Assembly: GCF_004135735.1 (NCBI RefSeq)
Contig: NZ_CP012670.1
Location: forward strand, 1,922,001 to 1,986,000
DNA length: 64,000 nucleotides
From: Sorangium cellulosum
GTDB lineage: Bacteria; Myxococcota_A; Polyangia; Polyangiales; Polyangiaceae
Direction of reading: 5' to 3'
Below, one piece after another: positions 25,294-35,209 of this stretch; within the stretch, counting starts at the first letter, position 1; each line of letters begins with the position of its first letter. Below the pieces are notes generated by a model, which did not search any database, was not told where the DNA came from, and was given only the letters and a program-made list of their open reading frames with translations. Made by a program: the position numbers and the translations under genes.

Positions 25294-26445
25294 TCACTCC
25301 TCGTCGCCGTGGACCTTGCGCAAGATCACATCGAGGAGGCCGTCGAAGGCGTCGCGCATCGCCCAGGCCTGGGCGGCGCTGTCGTCGAGCCTGGCCGCCT
25401 TGCGGCGGCCCTCGGCGAGGGCCCGCTTCGGGCCCCGGCACGCGGCGCCGAGCCGGCGCTCCATGTCGAGCGCCGCGCCCTCGTAGATGTGGTAGCAGGA
25501 CGCGAAGTCCCCCTGGTTGTAGAGGGGTGAGCCGACCTGGATCGCCCCGTCCATCGTCCGCGCCATCACGAGGAGGTCGCCCTCGTCGCAGCCGCGCAGG
25601 AGCGTGAGCGCGTGGTGGGGCACCGAGCGCTTGACCGCCGGCAGCGAGGGCGCCTCATCGGCCGTCTCGGCCGCGAACGTCGAGAGCGGGACGGGATCCG
25701 GGTGGACGAGCAGCTCCTTGAGGTAGACCGCGGGCACGCCGAAGTTGAGGTTCTGCCCCTGCGTCGCGACCGCGGCGGCGACGCCGATCACCTCGCCGCG
25801 CTCGTTGAAGAGCGGCCCGCCCGACGAGCCCGGCGCGATCGGCGCGGAGATCTGCAGCAGCGTCAGCGCGGGGTCGACCACGCGGACCGCGCTCACGAGC
25901 CCGTTCGAGACGGTGTCGGCGAGGCCGAGCGGGTGGCCGATCGCCACGACGGGATCGCCCGGGCGGACCGCGCCGCTGTCGCCCAGGGGCAGCAGCGGGA
26001 GCTTCCGTGGGGCGTGGATCCGGATGATCGCCAGGTCCCGCTCCTCGTCGAACGCCAGCACCTCGAGCACCGGGTGCTCGCTCTCGTCCGACAGGACCAC
26101 CTCCAGATCCGGGATCCCGGCGATGACATGGAAGTTCGTCGCGATCCAGCCGTCGTCGCGGACGACGAAGCCCGCGCCCAGCGAGCCGTCGCCGCGGATC
26201 GTGACGACCGCCGGCGTGGCGCGCGCCGCGATCTGCGCGGGCGTCATCACGGCGGCGGGCCGCTCTGCCGCGCTCGCCGGCGGGCCGGACGAGCCCGCCG
26301 CGCCGCAGCCGAGCGCCGCGAGCGCGGCCGCGGCGACCATGCCGGCGAGGCGCGGCCAGCGGGGCCTGGGGGGACGCGGCGGCGGGGCAGCGCCGGGACG
26401 CTGGTCGTCGTCATGGAGCTCGCCTGGCAGGCTGCGGTGGTTCAT
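25294..26445 (-). CDS. HtrA/DegP-like trypsin-fold serine protease, lipoprotein, without PDZ domain
   Basis: 383 aa. A basic, Pro-rich N-terminus leads to a hydrophobic segment and an ALGC lipobox (C47), so it is probably membrane-anchored in the periplasm. The S1C catalytic triad is complete: H106 in ATNFHVIAG, D137 in ERDLAIIRI and S208 in APGSSGGPLF. No PDZ domain follows. The last 120 residues are a helical region with two cysteines (LLRGCDEGD; ASCYHIYEG). It presumably degrades or processes envelope proteins. It is divergent from the DUF885 gene and convergent with the RND operon. Confidence 0.9.
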   Translation of the reverse strand: MNHRSLPGELHDDDQRPGAAPPPRPPRPRWPRLAGMVAAAALAALGCGAAGSSGPPASAAERPAAVMTPAQIAARATPAVVTIRGDGSLGAGFVVRDDGWIATNFHVIAGIPDLEVVLSDESEHPVLEVLAFDEERDLAIIRIHAPRKLPLLPLGDSGAVRPGDPVVAIGHPLGLADTVSNGLVSAVRVVDPALTLLQISAPIAPGSSGGPLFNERGEVIGVAAAVATQGQNLNFGVPAVYLKELLVHPDPVPLSTFAAETADEAPSLPAVKRSVPHHALTLLRGCDEGDLLVMARTMDGAIQVGSPLYNQGDFASCYHIYEGAALDMERRLGAACRGPKRALAEGRRKAARLDDSAAQAWAMRDAFDGLLDVILRKVHGDEE

Positions 26446-26557
26446 GTCGCTTCCCCGGGGTCCCGTGCGGTGTCCCTCCCCCGCAAGCGTAACGAAGACG
26501 CGCCGGATCGTCTCGCGCGCGTGGAGAAAATCGGGCGCACCCGCCTATGCTGTCGCC

Positions 26558-28282
26558 GTGAGCCAGAACCACGACGCGCGCGATCCGATCTTCGCCCTCA
26601 GCGACGAGCTCGTCGAAGCCTTCGCCGCCCAATGCCCCGCCCACGCCACCCTGGCCGGCGTCCCGTGCGACGACGGCGCCTGGAACGACTGGAGCCCGAG
26701 CGGCGCCGCCTCCTGGGCCGCCACGCTCGCGTCCTTCCAGGAGCGGCTCCGGTCGCTGCCTGCGCCGTCCCCCGGGGCGGAGGCGCGGTGGGGCCGCCTC
26801 GCACGCCGCGTCATGTCCGATTACCTGGACGAGCGGCTCGACGACTTCCGGCACGGCGAGCACCTGCGCGACCTCAACAACATCGAGTCTGCCTTCCAGC
26901 ACCTCCGGATGGTCTTCGATCTGATGGATGTCCGGAGCGCCGCGGGGTGGGAGGCCGTCGCGTCGCGCCTCGCGACCCTCCCGGAGGCCTGCGAGCGCTA
27001 CCGCGCGTCGCTGGAGGAGGGGCGCCGGACGGGTCAGGTCGTCGCGCGCCGCCAGGTGCTCGCCGTCCTCTCGCAGGCGCGCCACCAGGCGGGCGAGGGG
27101 TCGTTCTTCCTCACCCTGCCGGCCGCCTACGAGGCGTCGGGCGTCGCCACGGACGCCGGCCGCGCGCGCCTCGCCGCCGGGGCGGAGGGGGTGCGCGCCG
27201 CGTTCAGCGCGCTCGCCGGCTACCTGGAGCAGATCTACCTGCCCAGCGCGCGCGAGGCCGATGCGGTCGGGGAGGAGCGATACCTGCGCCTCGCGCGCCG
27301 CTTCCTCGGGGCGAGCATCGACCCGATCGAGACCTACGCCTGGGGCTGGTCCGAGGTGCACGCCATCGAGGCCCAGATGGCGCGCCTCGCCGCCGAGATC
27401 CGCCCGGGCGCGTCGCTGCCGGAGGTCATCGCGTTGCTCAAGACCGACCCCGCCCGGTGCGCGCACAGCGCCGACGAGTTCCTCCGCGTCATGGCCGAGC
27501 GCCAGCGGAAGGCCCTCGCCGAGCTCGACGGCGTCCACTTCGACATCCCCGTGCCGCTCCGCCAGATCGACGTGAGGCTGGCGCCGCCGGGCGGCGCGCT
27601 CGGCGCCTACTACGTGCCCCCGAGCGACGGGTTCAAGCGGCCTGGCACCATCTGGTATGCCCCCGGCGACAAGCAGCAGTTCCCGCTCTACGACGAGATC
27701 ACCACCGCGTACCACGAGGGCTTTCCCGGCCATCACCTGCAGTGCGCGCTCCAGGTGTACCTCGATGATCGGCTGAGCCGTCTCCACCGCTTCCTGGTCA
27801 TGTACTCCGGCCACGCCGAGGGGTGGGCGCTCTACGCCGAGCAGCTGATGTACGAGCTCGGCTACTTCGAGCGCCCCGAGTACGTGCTCGGGATGCTCGC
27901 CGCCAAGCTCATGCGCGCTTACCGCGTCGCGCTCGACATCGGCATGCACCTCGAGCTGCCCATCCCCCGGGACGCCCCGCTCCACGCGGGGGCGCCGTGG
28001 AGCTACGACATCGCCGTCGAGTACCTCCACCAGCGGGCGTTCCTCACGGTCGACCACGCGCGCAGCGAGGCGACGCGCTACCTCGGCTGGCCGGGGCAGG
28101 CCATCTCCTACAAGGTCGGCGAGCGCGTCGTCCTGCAGCTGCGCGAGGAGCTCCGGCGCCTGCAGGGCGAGGCGTTCGATCTGAAGGCGTTCCACGCCAG
28201 GGTGATCGGCTCGGGCTCCGTCGGGCTCGACCACCTGCGCGAGATCGTCCTCGAGGACGCCGCGGCCGGCGCGGCGGGCTGA
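26558..28282 (+). CDS. DUF885 family metalloprotein (putative carboxypeptidase-like)
   Basis: 574 aa from GTG 26558 (VSQNHDARD...). DUF885 proteins are alpha-helical, zinc-metallopeptidase-like enzymes. The hallmark HEGFPGHH (H386-H393) is present, followed about 40 residues later by YSGHAEGWALYAEQLMYELG, which carries the likely third ligand Glu. No signal peptide is visible, so it is predicted cytoplasmic. Substrate specificity is not established for the family. No clear Shine-Dalgarno precedes the GTG; an upstream in-frame extension overlaps the divergent protease and is unlikely. Confidence 0.85.
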   Translation: MSQNHDARDPIFALSDELVEAFAAQCPAHATLAGVPCDDGAWNDWSPSGAASWAATLASFQERLRSLPAPSPGAEARWGRLARRVMSDYLDERLDDFRHGEHLRDLNNIESAFQHLRMVFDLMDVRSAAGWEAVASRLATLPEACERYRASLEEGRRTGQVVARRQVLAVLSQARHQAGEGSFFLTLPAAYEASGVATDAGRARLAAGAEGVRAAFSALAGYLEQIYLPSAREADAVGEERYLRLARRFLGASIDPIETYAWGWSEVHAIEAQMARLAAEIRPGASLPEVIALLKTDPARCAHSADEFLRVMAERQRKALAELDGVHFDIPVPLRQIDVRLAPPGGALGAYYVPPSDGFKRPGTIWYAPGDKQQFPLYDEITTAYHEGFPGHHLQCALQVYLDDRLSRLHRFLVMYSGHAEGWALYAEQLMYELGYFERPEYVLGMLAAKLMRAYRVALDIGMHLELPIPRDAPLHAGAPWSYDIAVEYLHQRAFLTVDHARSEATRYLGWPGQAISYKVGERVVLQLREELRRLQGEAFDLKAFHARVIGSGSVGLDHLREIVLEDAAAGAAG

Positions 28283-28392
28283 GCCCTCCGGGCTCTCCGC
28301 TGCGCCCCCGCCGCGTCGCCGGGCGTGACCGGAGAGCCCGTCTGTCCGCCGCGCGGCTCGACGCGAGGGCGCGAGCGTGCCAATCGAGCTGC

Positions 28393-28920
28393 GTGAGCTC
28401 TCTCCCAGCGAGCGAGGGCCCCGAGGCGCGGCCGAGCGGCTCGGACCTCTGCACCGCGTGCGGCCTGTGCTGCACGGGCCTGCTCTTCGACATCGCGCCG
28501 CTCGAGGAGCAGGAGCTCCCGCGCGCCGAGGGGCTGCGCTTGCCGCTCGCCTGCAACCAGTACCACGACGCCTTCCGGCTGCCGTGCCCCTGCCATCACG
28601 ACCGGAAGTGCACCGTCTACGAGGCGCGCTTCTCGGTGTGCAAGAGCTACGAGTGCGGCCTGCTCCGGCGCTGCAAGGAGGGCGAGGTGCCGCTCGGCGA
28701 GGCGCTCGCCCGCGTCGAGCGGGTGCTCCGCCTCGCGGACGCCGTGCGCCGGCGCGTGCCCCCGGAGGATCCACCGCGTCCGCTCTGGGACGAGGCGCGC
28801 GAGCACATCCGGGAGCGCGACGCCGCGGACACGTCGCCGGCGTGGCGGGCCGAGCGCGAGTCGCTCGTGGCCGCCCTCGAGGAGCTCAGGGTCGCGTGCC
28901 GGCAGGGGCTCGATCCGTAG
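28393..28920 (+). CDS. YkgJ-type CxxCxxCC cysteine-cluster protein
   Basis: 175 aa from GTG 28393. The N-terminus carries C20-T-A-C23-G-L-C26-C27, the defining motif of the YkgJ/UPF0153 family, proposed to bind zinc or an Fe-S cluster. Further conserved cysteines follow in LACNQYHDAFRLPCPCHHDRKCTVYEARFSVCKSYECGLL (split here over residues about 55-95). The C-terminal half is a charged helical region. Its biochemical role is unknown. It is 110 bp downstream of the DUF885 gene. Confidence 0.8.
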   Translation: MSSLPASEGPEARPSGSDLCTACGLCCTGLLFDIAPLEEQELPRAEGLRLPLACNQYHDAFRLPCPCHHDRKCTVYEARFSVCKSYECGLLRRCKEGEVPLGEALARVERVLRLADAVRRRVPPEDPPRPLWDEAREHIRERDAADTSPAWRAERESLVAALEELRVACRQGLDP

Positions 28921-29154
28921 CGCCGGCGGGCTCCGTGGGAGGAGGGCCGCGAAGGACACGGAGGGCGGGGGAGGGACAGCGCCGGTCGTGTTCCCTCCAG
29001 CGCTGTCGTGTTCCCTCCGCGGCTCGCTCCGGGGCGCGCGTGAGCGCCGTCTGGGCCGCTCGTGCTTCGTCCAGGCCGACGCGTTACCGCGCCTCGTGAG
29101 GACAGGCGCCTCGTGGGTCTCTCGGCGGCATTCGCCGGTTCATAGTTACGTTCT

Positions 29155-29628
29155 ATGGACCCGACGATCCGCCGTATGACCAACAGGTATTCAGCCATAA
29201 CGGCCGTGACGAGCTTCGTCACGCAGCCCGTCCCCGGCGCAGATGAGCTGATCGTGATTCCCCTTCATTATCGCTTCGCCGTGCTGCTCACGCGGCAGCG
29301 GGGCGTCCCGCTCCGCACGGCGCCGTGGTGGCAGGTGAGCAAGATCATCTGGGGCGGAGCGGCTGTGCGGCTCTTCGCCAACTTCACGCTCGGCCTCGTC
29401 CCGGTCGCCGGGCTCTTCTCCAACGCGATCACCGCCGTCGCCCTGACCGAGCTCCTGGGCCGCTACCTCGACGAGGCGCTCAGCAGCCCGGCGCCGCCCC
29501 CGGCGGTCTCCATGCAGACCCTCAGCGACGCCGTGCAGGATTCGCTTCGATCCTGGAGGCTAGAGCGGCTCTGGCCTGGAATCCGGCACGCCCGCCGCGG
29601 CGCCGGGCACGAGGTGACTCCGCCCTGA
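29155..29628 (+). CDS. DUF697-like small membrane-associated protein
   Basis: 157 aa (or 150 from ATG 29176). Residues 25-110 (PVPGADELIVIPLHYRFAVL ... GLVPVAGLFSNAITAVALTE) match the pattern of DUF697. That family has an amphipathic 'P.PGAD' segment, then two moderately hydrophobic helices around a conserved Gly-rich loop, and is often attached to GTPases or found alone. There is no signal peptide. The C-terminus is basic. Function unknown. It is isolated: 234 bp of repetitive GC-rich DNA precedes it. Confidence 0.6.
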   Translation: MDPTIRRMTNRYSAITAVTSFVTQPVPGADELIVIPLHYRFAVLLTRQRGVPLRTAPWWQVSKIIWGGAAVRLFANFTLGLVPVAGLFSNAITAVALTELLGRYLDEALSSPAPPPAVSMQTLSDAVQDSLRSWRLERLWPGIRHARRGAGHEVTPP

Positions 29629-29859
29629 AGCGGCTCGTCGCGACGCCCCGGCGCCGGGTCATCTGCCACACCGTCGCTCGCCCGCGCAGCGCGCGGCGGT
29701 CGTGGCCAGCCTGCGCGGCCGCGCGGGCGAGGGTGCGAGGGGGCGTCGTCCGGGTCCGGGTTTCCAGCCTGCCAGCCCCTCCGGGGATCGCCCGGCGCGC
29801 AGCGCCCTCGCGGCGGTCTCTCCTGGCGATCGCCGCCCAGATCGAATAGATCCCCGGCC

Positions 29860-31003
29860 ATGCTCTCCGAGACCCGCGAGAAAGTCCTGGACATCAAACG
29901 GCGCTTTGAGGCGCTAAGGGGGCATCTTTGACGTCCCTAAGCTCGAACGGATGCTCCAAGACCTGACCCAGACGACGCTCTCGTCCGGGTTCTGGAACGA
30001 TCAGGAAAAAGCCCAAGCCGTCCTCCGCAAGCGGGCCCAGGTCGAGTCGAAGCTCGACATGGCGCTGAAGCTCGGCCGCGAGATCGACGATCTCGCGGAG
30101 TACCTCGAGCTCGGCGCCGCCGAGGGCGATGACGGCGTCATCGCCGATGCCAGCGCGCAGGCCGACGCCATCGCCGCGCGGCTCCGCAAGGCCGAGCTCG
30201 ACCGCATGCTGTCCGGCCCGGCCGATCGCGGCAACGCCATCGTCAGCATCCACCCGGGCGCTGGCGGCACCGACGCGAAGGACTGGGCGTCCATGCTGCT
30301 CCGCATGTACCTGCGCTTCTGCGAGCGCCGCGGGTACAAGACGGAGATCATCGACTACCAGGACGGCGACGAGGCCGGCATCGACGCGGTCACGTTCACG
30401 GTGAGCGGCGACTCCGCCTACGGCTACCTCCGCTCCGAGGCGGGCGTCCACCGCCTCGTGCGGATGAGCCCGTTCAACGCGGACCACACGCGGCAGACCG
30501 CGTTCGCCGCGGTCGAGGTCACCCCGGACAGCGACGACGAGATCGACGTCCAGATCAACGAGAAGGACATCGAGATCACGACCATGCGCGCCGGCGGCAA
30601 GGGCGGGCAGAACGTGAACAAGGTCGAGACCGCCGTCCGCCTCCGGCACATCCCGACCGGCCTCAACATCGTGTGCCGCGCCGAGCGCAGCCAGCACCAG
30701 AACCGCGCGATGGCGATGAAGGTCCTCAAGGCGAAGCTCTACGAGATGGAGCTCCAGAAGCGGGAGGCCGAGGTCCAGGCCTACAACGCCGCGAAGAGCG
30801 CCATCAACTTCGGCAGCCAGATCAGGAACTACGTCCTCGCGCCCTACCGGCTCGTCAAGGACGTCCGCACCTCCAGCGAGGCCACCGACGTGGACTCGGT
30901 CCTCGACGGCGACATCGACGCCTTCATCGAGGCCTACCTGCTCGCCGCGGCGGGCGGCTCGCTCAAGAAGGGCGGCGCCGTCGCGGAGGATGACGCCCCG
31001 TGA
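29860..31003 (+). CDS. prfB: Peptide chain release factor 2, with programmed +1 frameshift
   Basis: 380 aa, read as 29860-29928 joined to 29930-31003. RF2 recognises UGA/UAA and triggers peptide release. The first 23 codons end at an in-frame TGA; skipping T29929 continues into the long frame ([10 protein letters not shown]...). The domain 2 recognition tripeptide SPF occurs in [10 protein letters not shown], and the catalytic GGQ in [14 protein letters not shown]. The stop overlaps the lysS GTG by 4 bp. This is a normal autoregulated prfB, not a pseudogene. Confidence 0.96.
29917..29932 (+). promoter_or_regulatory. prfB: prfB programmed +1 frameshift site
   Basis: AGGGGG (29917-29922, internal Shine-Dalgarno) lies 3 nt before CTT TGA C (29926-29932), the same arrangement as in Escherichia coli prfB. 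When RF2 is scarce the ribosome slips on CTT-T and avoids the UGA, so the protein regulates its own synthesis. Confidence 0.95.
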
Positions 31004-32730
31004 GTCAGCAGAGAGACAAGCCCAGCGACAAGAAGGCCGAGCGGCTCATGAAGGAGGCCGCCGAGGCCGCGCGCGCCGAGGAGACGCTGATCGCCACGCG
31101 CAAGGCGAAGGCGGCGCGGCTCCGCGCGCGCGGCGAGAACCCGTTCGCCAACGACGTCACGACGGGCGCGCCGCTCACCGAGCTCGCGGCCGTCCGCGCC
31201 CGCTTCGACGGGGCGCGGCTCGCGGCCGAGCCCCGGCCGGCGGGCGCGGCGGCGGATCGGCCCGCCCCGCCGCCCGCGGATCGCTACGACCCGGCGCGCG
31301 TCGAGCCGCTCCCGTTCCGCGTCGCGGGCCGGGTGCTCTTCGTGCGCTCCTTCGGCGGCGTCACGTTCGTCCGGCTGCGCGACCGCACCGGCGAGCTCCA
31401 GCTCTACTGCGAGCAGGGGAGCCTCGCCGGCTTCGAGCGGCTCGAGGAGATCGACCTCGGCGACTTCGTCGAGGCCCACGGCGTCGCGATGGCGACGCAG
31501 AAGGGCGAGCTGTCGATCCGCGCCGAGCGCCTGCGGCTGCTCACGAAGGCGTACCGCCCGCTGCCGACCAAGACGAGCTTCAAGGACGTCGAGTCGCGCT
31601 ACCGCATGCGGTACGTCGACCTCGTCGCCAACCCGCACGTCGCGGGGGTCTTCCGCGCCCGCACCGCGATCGTCGCCGCGCTCCGCGAGTTCCTCGACGC
31701 GCGCGGCTTCCTCGAGGTCGAGACGCCGACGATGCACACGCTCGTCGGCGGCGCGGCCGCGAAGCCGTTCAAGACCCACCACAACGCGCTCGATCTCGAG
31801 CTCTTCATGCGCATCGCGCCCGAGCTCTTCCTGAAGCGGCTCGTGGTCGGCGGCTTCGAGCGCGTCTACGAGATCGCCCGCTGCTACCGGAACGAGGGGC
31901 TGTCGACGCGGCACAACCCCGAGTTCACGATGCTCGAGTACTACCAGGCGTACGCGACGTACGAGACGTTGATGGACCAGACGGAGGCGATGCTCCGCCA
32001 CGTCGACGCCCGCCTCGCCGAGCGGCTCCCGGCCGAGCACGCGGCCTGGGCCGCGCAGCGCACGTACTCGCTCGAGCGCTTCGCGCGCGTCCCCATGGCG
32101 GAGGGCATCGCCCGCGCCCTGTCGAGGTCGGGCCTGCCGGCCGACGTCCCGCAGCGCGTCGCCGCGGACGACGCCCCGATCAAGGAGTGGGCGAAGGCGG
32201 CGAAGGCGAGCGGGCGCGAGATCGACTGGGCGAACTTCCGCGCGGGCGCGAAGAAGTGCGAGTCGCCCGGGGAGCTCGTCTTCTGCGCCTACGAGTACGT
32301 CGTCGAGCCGTTCCTCACGCGGGACTACCGCACCGAGGCGGGCGACAAGAGCCTCCCCGTCTTCATCATCGACTACCCCTTCGAGGTCTCCCCGCTCGCG
32401 CGCAAGAAGGACAGCGACCCCTCCCTGGTGGACCGCTTCGAGCTGTTCATCGACGGCCGCGAGCTCTGCAACGCCTTCAGCGAGCTCAACGACCCCGAGG
32501 ATCAGGACGCGCGCTTCCGCGCGCAGGTCGCCAAGAAATCGCGCGGCGAGGAGGAGACGATGGATTACGACGCCGACTACGTGCGCGCCCTGGAGCACGG
32601 CCTCCCGCCCACGGCGGGCTTCGGCATGGGGATCGATCGGCTGACGATGCTCCTCACCGGCGCGACGTCGATCCGCGACGTCATCCTGTTCCCACTCCTG
32701 AGGCCTGAAGCGAGTGCCGCCGATCCCTGA
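31000..32730 (+). CDS. lysS: Lysyl-tRNA synthetase, class II
   Basis: 576 aa. Charges tRNA(Lys). The N-terminal OB-fold anticodon-binding domain ([26 protein letters not shown]) is followed by the class II core: motif 1 around [11 protein letters not shown], motif 2 [15 protein letters not shown] and motif 3 [15 protein letters not shown]. It is longer than the typical 500 aa. It has a Lys/Arg-rich N-terminal helix and a Pro-rich insertion at about 75-100. The GTG start overlaps the prfB stop, and the 3' end overlaps lolC/E, so these genes are translationally coupled. Confidence 0.95.
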   Translation: MSQQRDKPSDKKAERLMKEAAEAARAEETLIATRKAKAARLRARGENPFANDVTTGAPLTELAAVRARFDGARLAAEPRPAGAAADRPAPPPADRYDPARVEPLPFRVAGRVLFVRSFGGVTFVRLRDRTGELQLYCEQGSLAGFERLEEIDLGDFVEAHGVAMATQKGELSIRAERLRLLTKAYRPLPTKTSFKDVESRYRMRYVDLVANPHVAGVFRARTAIVAALREFLDARGFLEVETPTMHTLVGGAAAKPFKTHHNALDLELFMRIAPELFLKRLVVGGFERVYEIARCYRNEGLSTRHNPEFTMLEYYQAYATYETLMDQTEAMLRHVDARLAERLPAEHAAWAAQRTYSLERFARVPMAEGIARALSRSGLPADVPQRVAADDAPIKEWAKAAKASGREIDWANFRAGAKKCESPGELVFCAYEYVVEPFLTRDYRTEAGDKSLPVFIIDYPFEVSPLARKKDSDPSLVDRFELFIDGRELCNAFSELNDPEDQDARFRAQVAKKSRGEEETMDYDADYVRALEHGLPPTAGFGMGIDRLTMLLTGATSIRDVILFPLLRPEASAADP

Positions 32731-34441
32731 GCCCGTCTCCATCGCCCTCATCGTCGTGGTGCTCGTGGTGAGCGCGCTGCTCGTCGTGCGCGGCGCCCGC
32801 CGCCTGAAGAGGAGCGTGCCCCGCGCGCTGTTCTGGTGGTTCGGCGGCGCGCTCGGCGTCGCGTTCGCCGTCCTGTCGACGATGGCGGCCCGCCTCCCGG
32901 TCACCCGCGGCTCCGCGCCCATCGTCCTCCGGAACGAGGTCATCCGCTTCGGCGCGCTCGGCACCGGGGTGATCTTCCTGCTCATCGCGCTCACGGCGCT
33001 GCTCCCGATCCTGCTCGACGCCCTCGAGCGACGGAGCTTCGCCTCCTACGTGGGCGCCCGCCACGTGCGCGCCACGAAGAGCGGCTTCCTCACCGTGATC
33101 TCGGTGCTCTCGATGGCCGGGGTGGCCGTCAGCTCGTGCGCGCTCTGCTCGGTGACGAGCATCATGGGCGGGTTCGGCGCCGATCTGAAGCGCAAGATCC
33201 TGGGGAACAACGCGCACATCGTCATCGACGCGACCCGCCCCGGCGGCTTCGGCGACTGGGAGGACCAGCTCACGCAGGTCCGCGTGGCGCTCGCGCCGCT
33301 CGGCGGCGCCGCGACGCCCGTCGTCGCGGGCGAGGCCATGGGATCGAGCGCCTCCAACACGGCCGGCTCGCTCGTGCGCGGCATCGACCCCGACTCGATC
33401 AGCCAGGTGATCGACCTCGTCAACAACATCGAGGTCGGCAGCTTCGAGTACCTGCGCGACCCCGAGAAGCTGACGAGCCTGCCCCCCGACGAGATCATCG
33501 GCCGCGGGCCGGGCGGGGAGCCCTACTTCAAGGGGCCCGATTTCCGCTTGCCGGCGGAGGTCGACCCCTCGGTGCGCGACTACCTGAAGCGGCAGACCCG
33601 CGTGTACCCGGGCGTCATCATCGGCCGTGAGCTCGCGAAGTCGCTCCACGTGCTCGTCGGGGACGAGGTGACGCTGCTGTCGCCCGTGGGCGAGCTCGGC
33701 CCCACCGGCGTGATGCCGCGCTCCCGCAGGTTCCGCGTGGCGGCGATCTTTTACAGCGGCATGTACGACTACGACGTCACGCACGCGTACGTGCTGATGG
33801 ACGAGGCGCAGAAGTTCTTCGGCCTCGAGGGCAAGATCACGCACATCGACATCCGGGTCCCGGATCCGGAGCGCGTGCAGGAGGTCCGCCCGGCGGTGGA
33901 GGCGGTGGTCGCCGCGAGCGCGCGGGCGGACGAGCCGCCGCCGGAGGGCGGCAAGCCGCCGCCGGAGCTCCGCGTCCGCGACTGGATGGAGATGAACAGG
34001 AGCCTCTTCAGCGCGCTCAAGCTGGAGAAGATCGCGACGTTCATCATCCTGTCCATCGCCATCGCCGTCGCGAGCTTCTGCATCGTGTGCACGCTGCTCC
34101 TCATGGTGACGGAGAAGGGCAAGGAGATCGCCATCCTGAAGGCGCTCGGCGCCTCGGACGGCGCCGTGATGCGCGTGTTCATGATCGAGGGCATCATCAT
34201 CGGCGCCATCGGCACGGTGTTCGGCGTCGGCACCGCGCTCGCGTGCTGCACGGGCCTGTCCTGGTTCGGAGTCCGGCTCGATCCGGACGTCTATTACATC
34301 GACCGGCTGCCCGTGAACGTGAACGGCGCCGACTACGCGATGGTCGCGGTGGCGGCGCTGCTCATCTGCACCATCGCCACCCTCTACCCGGCCCGCGCCG
34401 CGTCCAAGCTCTCTCCGGTCGACGGGCTGCGCTACGAGTAA
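32714..34441 (+). CDS. LolC/LolE-type lipoprotein-releasing ABC transporter permease
   Basis: 575 aa from GTG 32714, overlapping the lysS end by 17 bp. The canonical LolC/E part begins near residue 115 (SYVGARHVRATKSGFLTVISVLSMAGVAVSS). It has a first helix, a large periplasmic MacB-like domain, and three FtsX-type C-terminal helices (IATFIILSIAIAVASFCIV; GIIIGAIGTVFGVGTALA; YAMVAVAALLICTIATLYPARAASKLSPVDGLRYE). It releases mature lipoproteins from the inner membrane to a LolA chaperone. Ahead of this core are about 110 residues with three extra hydrophobic segments not found in E. coli LolC/E. It works with the ATPase encoded 7 bp downstream. Confidence 0.9.
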   Translation: MPPIPEPVSIALIVVVLVVSALLVVRGARRLKRSVPRALFWWFGGALGVAFAVLSTMAARLPVTRGSAPIVLRNEVIRFGALGTGVIFLLIALTALLPILLDALERRSFASYVGARHVRATKSGFLTVISVLSMAGVAVSSCALCSVTSIMGGFGADLKRKILGNNAHIVIDATRPGGFGDWEDQLTQVRVALAPLGGAATPVVAGEAMGSSASNTAGSLVRGIDPDSISQVIDLVNNIEVGSFEYLRDPEKLTSLPPDEIIGRGPGGEPYFKGPDFRLPAEVDPSVRDYLKRQTRVYPGVIIGRELAKSLHVLVGDEVTLLSPVGELGPTGVMPRSRRFRVAAIFYSGMYDYDVTHAYVLMDEAQKFFGLEGKITHIDIRVPDPERVQEVRPAVEAVVAASARADEPPPEGGKPPPELRVRDWMEMNRSLFSALKLEKIATFIILSIAIAVASFCIVCTLLLMVTEKGKEIAILKALGASDGAVMRVFMIEGIIIGAIGTVFGVGTALACCTGLSWFGVRLDPDVYYIDRLPVNVNGADYAMVAVAALLICTIATLYPARAASKLSPVDGLRYE

Positions 34442-34448
34442 TCACCCC

Positions 34449-35189
34449 ATGTCCACTCCGCTCGTCGTCGTCGAAGATCTCCGCAAGACGTTCGTCCACA
34501 TGGGGCGCGAGCTCCACGTGCTCTGCGGCATCGACATCGTCATCAACCAGGGCGAGGTCGTGGCGTTCGTGGGCCCCTCGGGCGCCGGGAAGAGCACGTT
34601 CCTCCACTGCATCGGCACGCTGGACGTCCCGACCAGCGGCCGGATCCGCCTCGGCAACGACGAGCTGACCGGCCTCTCGAGCGCGCGGCTCGCGGCGATC
34701 CGGAACCGGACGATCGGCTTCGTCTTCCAGTTCCACCACCTCTTGCCCGAGTTCAACGCGCTCGAGAACGTGATGATGCCCGGCCTCATCCAGGGCAAGA
34801 CGCGGCGTGAGATGGAGCCCCTGGCCACGGCGCTGCTCGCGGAGGTCGGCCTCGCGGCGCGCACGACCCACCGGCCGGGCGAGCTGTCCGGCGGCGAGCA
34901 GCAGCGCGTGGCCCTGGCGCGGGCGCTGGTCCTCTCGCCGAAGCTGATCCTCGCCGACGAGCCGACGGGCAACCTGGACACCACGACGAGCGGCTCGATC
35001 CACGAGCTCTTCTTCGAGGTGAACCGGCGGCACGGCACGACCATCATCGTCGTGACGCACAACCTCGGCTTCGCGGAGTCGATGCCCCGGGTCGTCACGA
35101 TGCGCGACGGGCGCATCGAGAGCGATCGACGCAAGGAAGAGGCGGAGCGGCCTCTCCCCGCCGCCGAGCCGGCCACGGCCACGGCCTGA
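34449..35189 (+). CDS. lolD: Lipoprotein-releasing system ATP-binding protein LolD
   Basis: 246 aa ABC ATPase of the MacB/LolD/FtsE subfamily. Walker A GPSGAGKST (42-50), Q-loop FQFHHLLPEFNALENV with the H-H-L-L-P-E-F signature typical of LolD, signature LSGGEQQRVALARAL, Walker B LILADEPTGNLD and the H-loop VTHN. It powers lipoprotein extraction with the upstream permease. Because only one permease gene is present, the complex may contain a permease homodimer (LolF-like) or use a second subunit encoded elsewhere. It is convergent with the GMC oxidoreductase gene, with only 20 bp between stops. Confidence 0.94.
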   Translation: MSTPLVVVEDLRKTFVHMGRELHVLCGIDIVINQGEVVAFVGPSGAGKSTFLHCIGTLDVPTSGRIRLGNDELTGLSSARLAAIRNRTIGFVFQFHHLLPEFNALENVMMPGLIQGKTRREMEPLATALLAEVGLAARTTHRPGELSGGEQQRVALARALVLSPKLILADEPTGNLDTTTSGSIHELFFEVNRRHGTTIIVVTHNLGFAESMPRVVTMRDGRIESDRRKEEAERPLPAAEPATATA

Positions 35190-35209
35190 GGGGCGGCGCG
35201 GGCGCGGCG

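Noticed and set aside
28921..29154. Small coding gene or RNA upstream of the DUF697-like gene
   Set aside because: It contains only short direct repeats (GTCGTGTTCCCTCC twice) and no start/Shine-Dalgarno pair; no RNA structure was convincing.
29860..29931. Premature stop making prfB a pseudogene
   Set aside because: The TGA is part of the conserved CTTTGAC programmed frameshift with its upstream AGGGGG.
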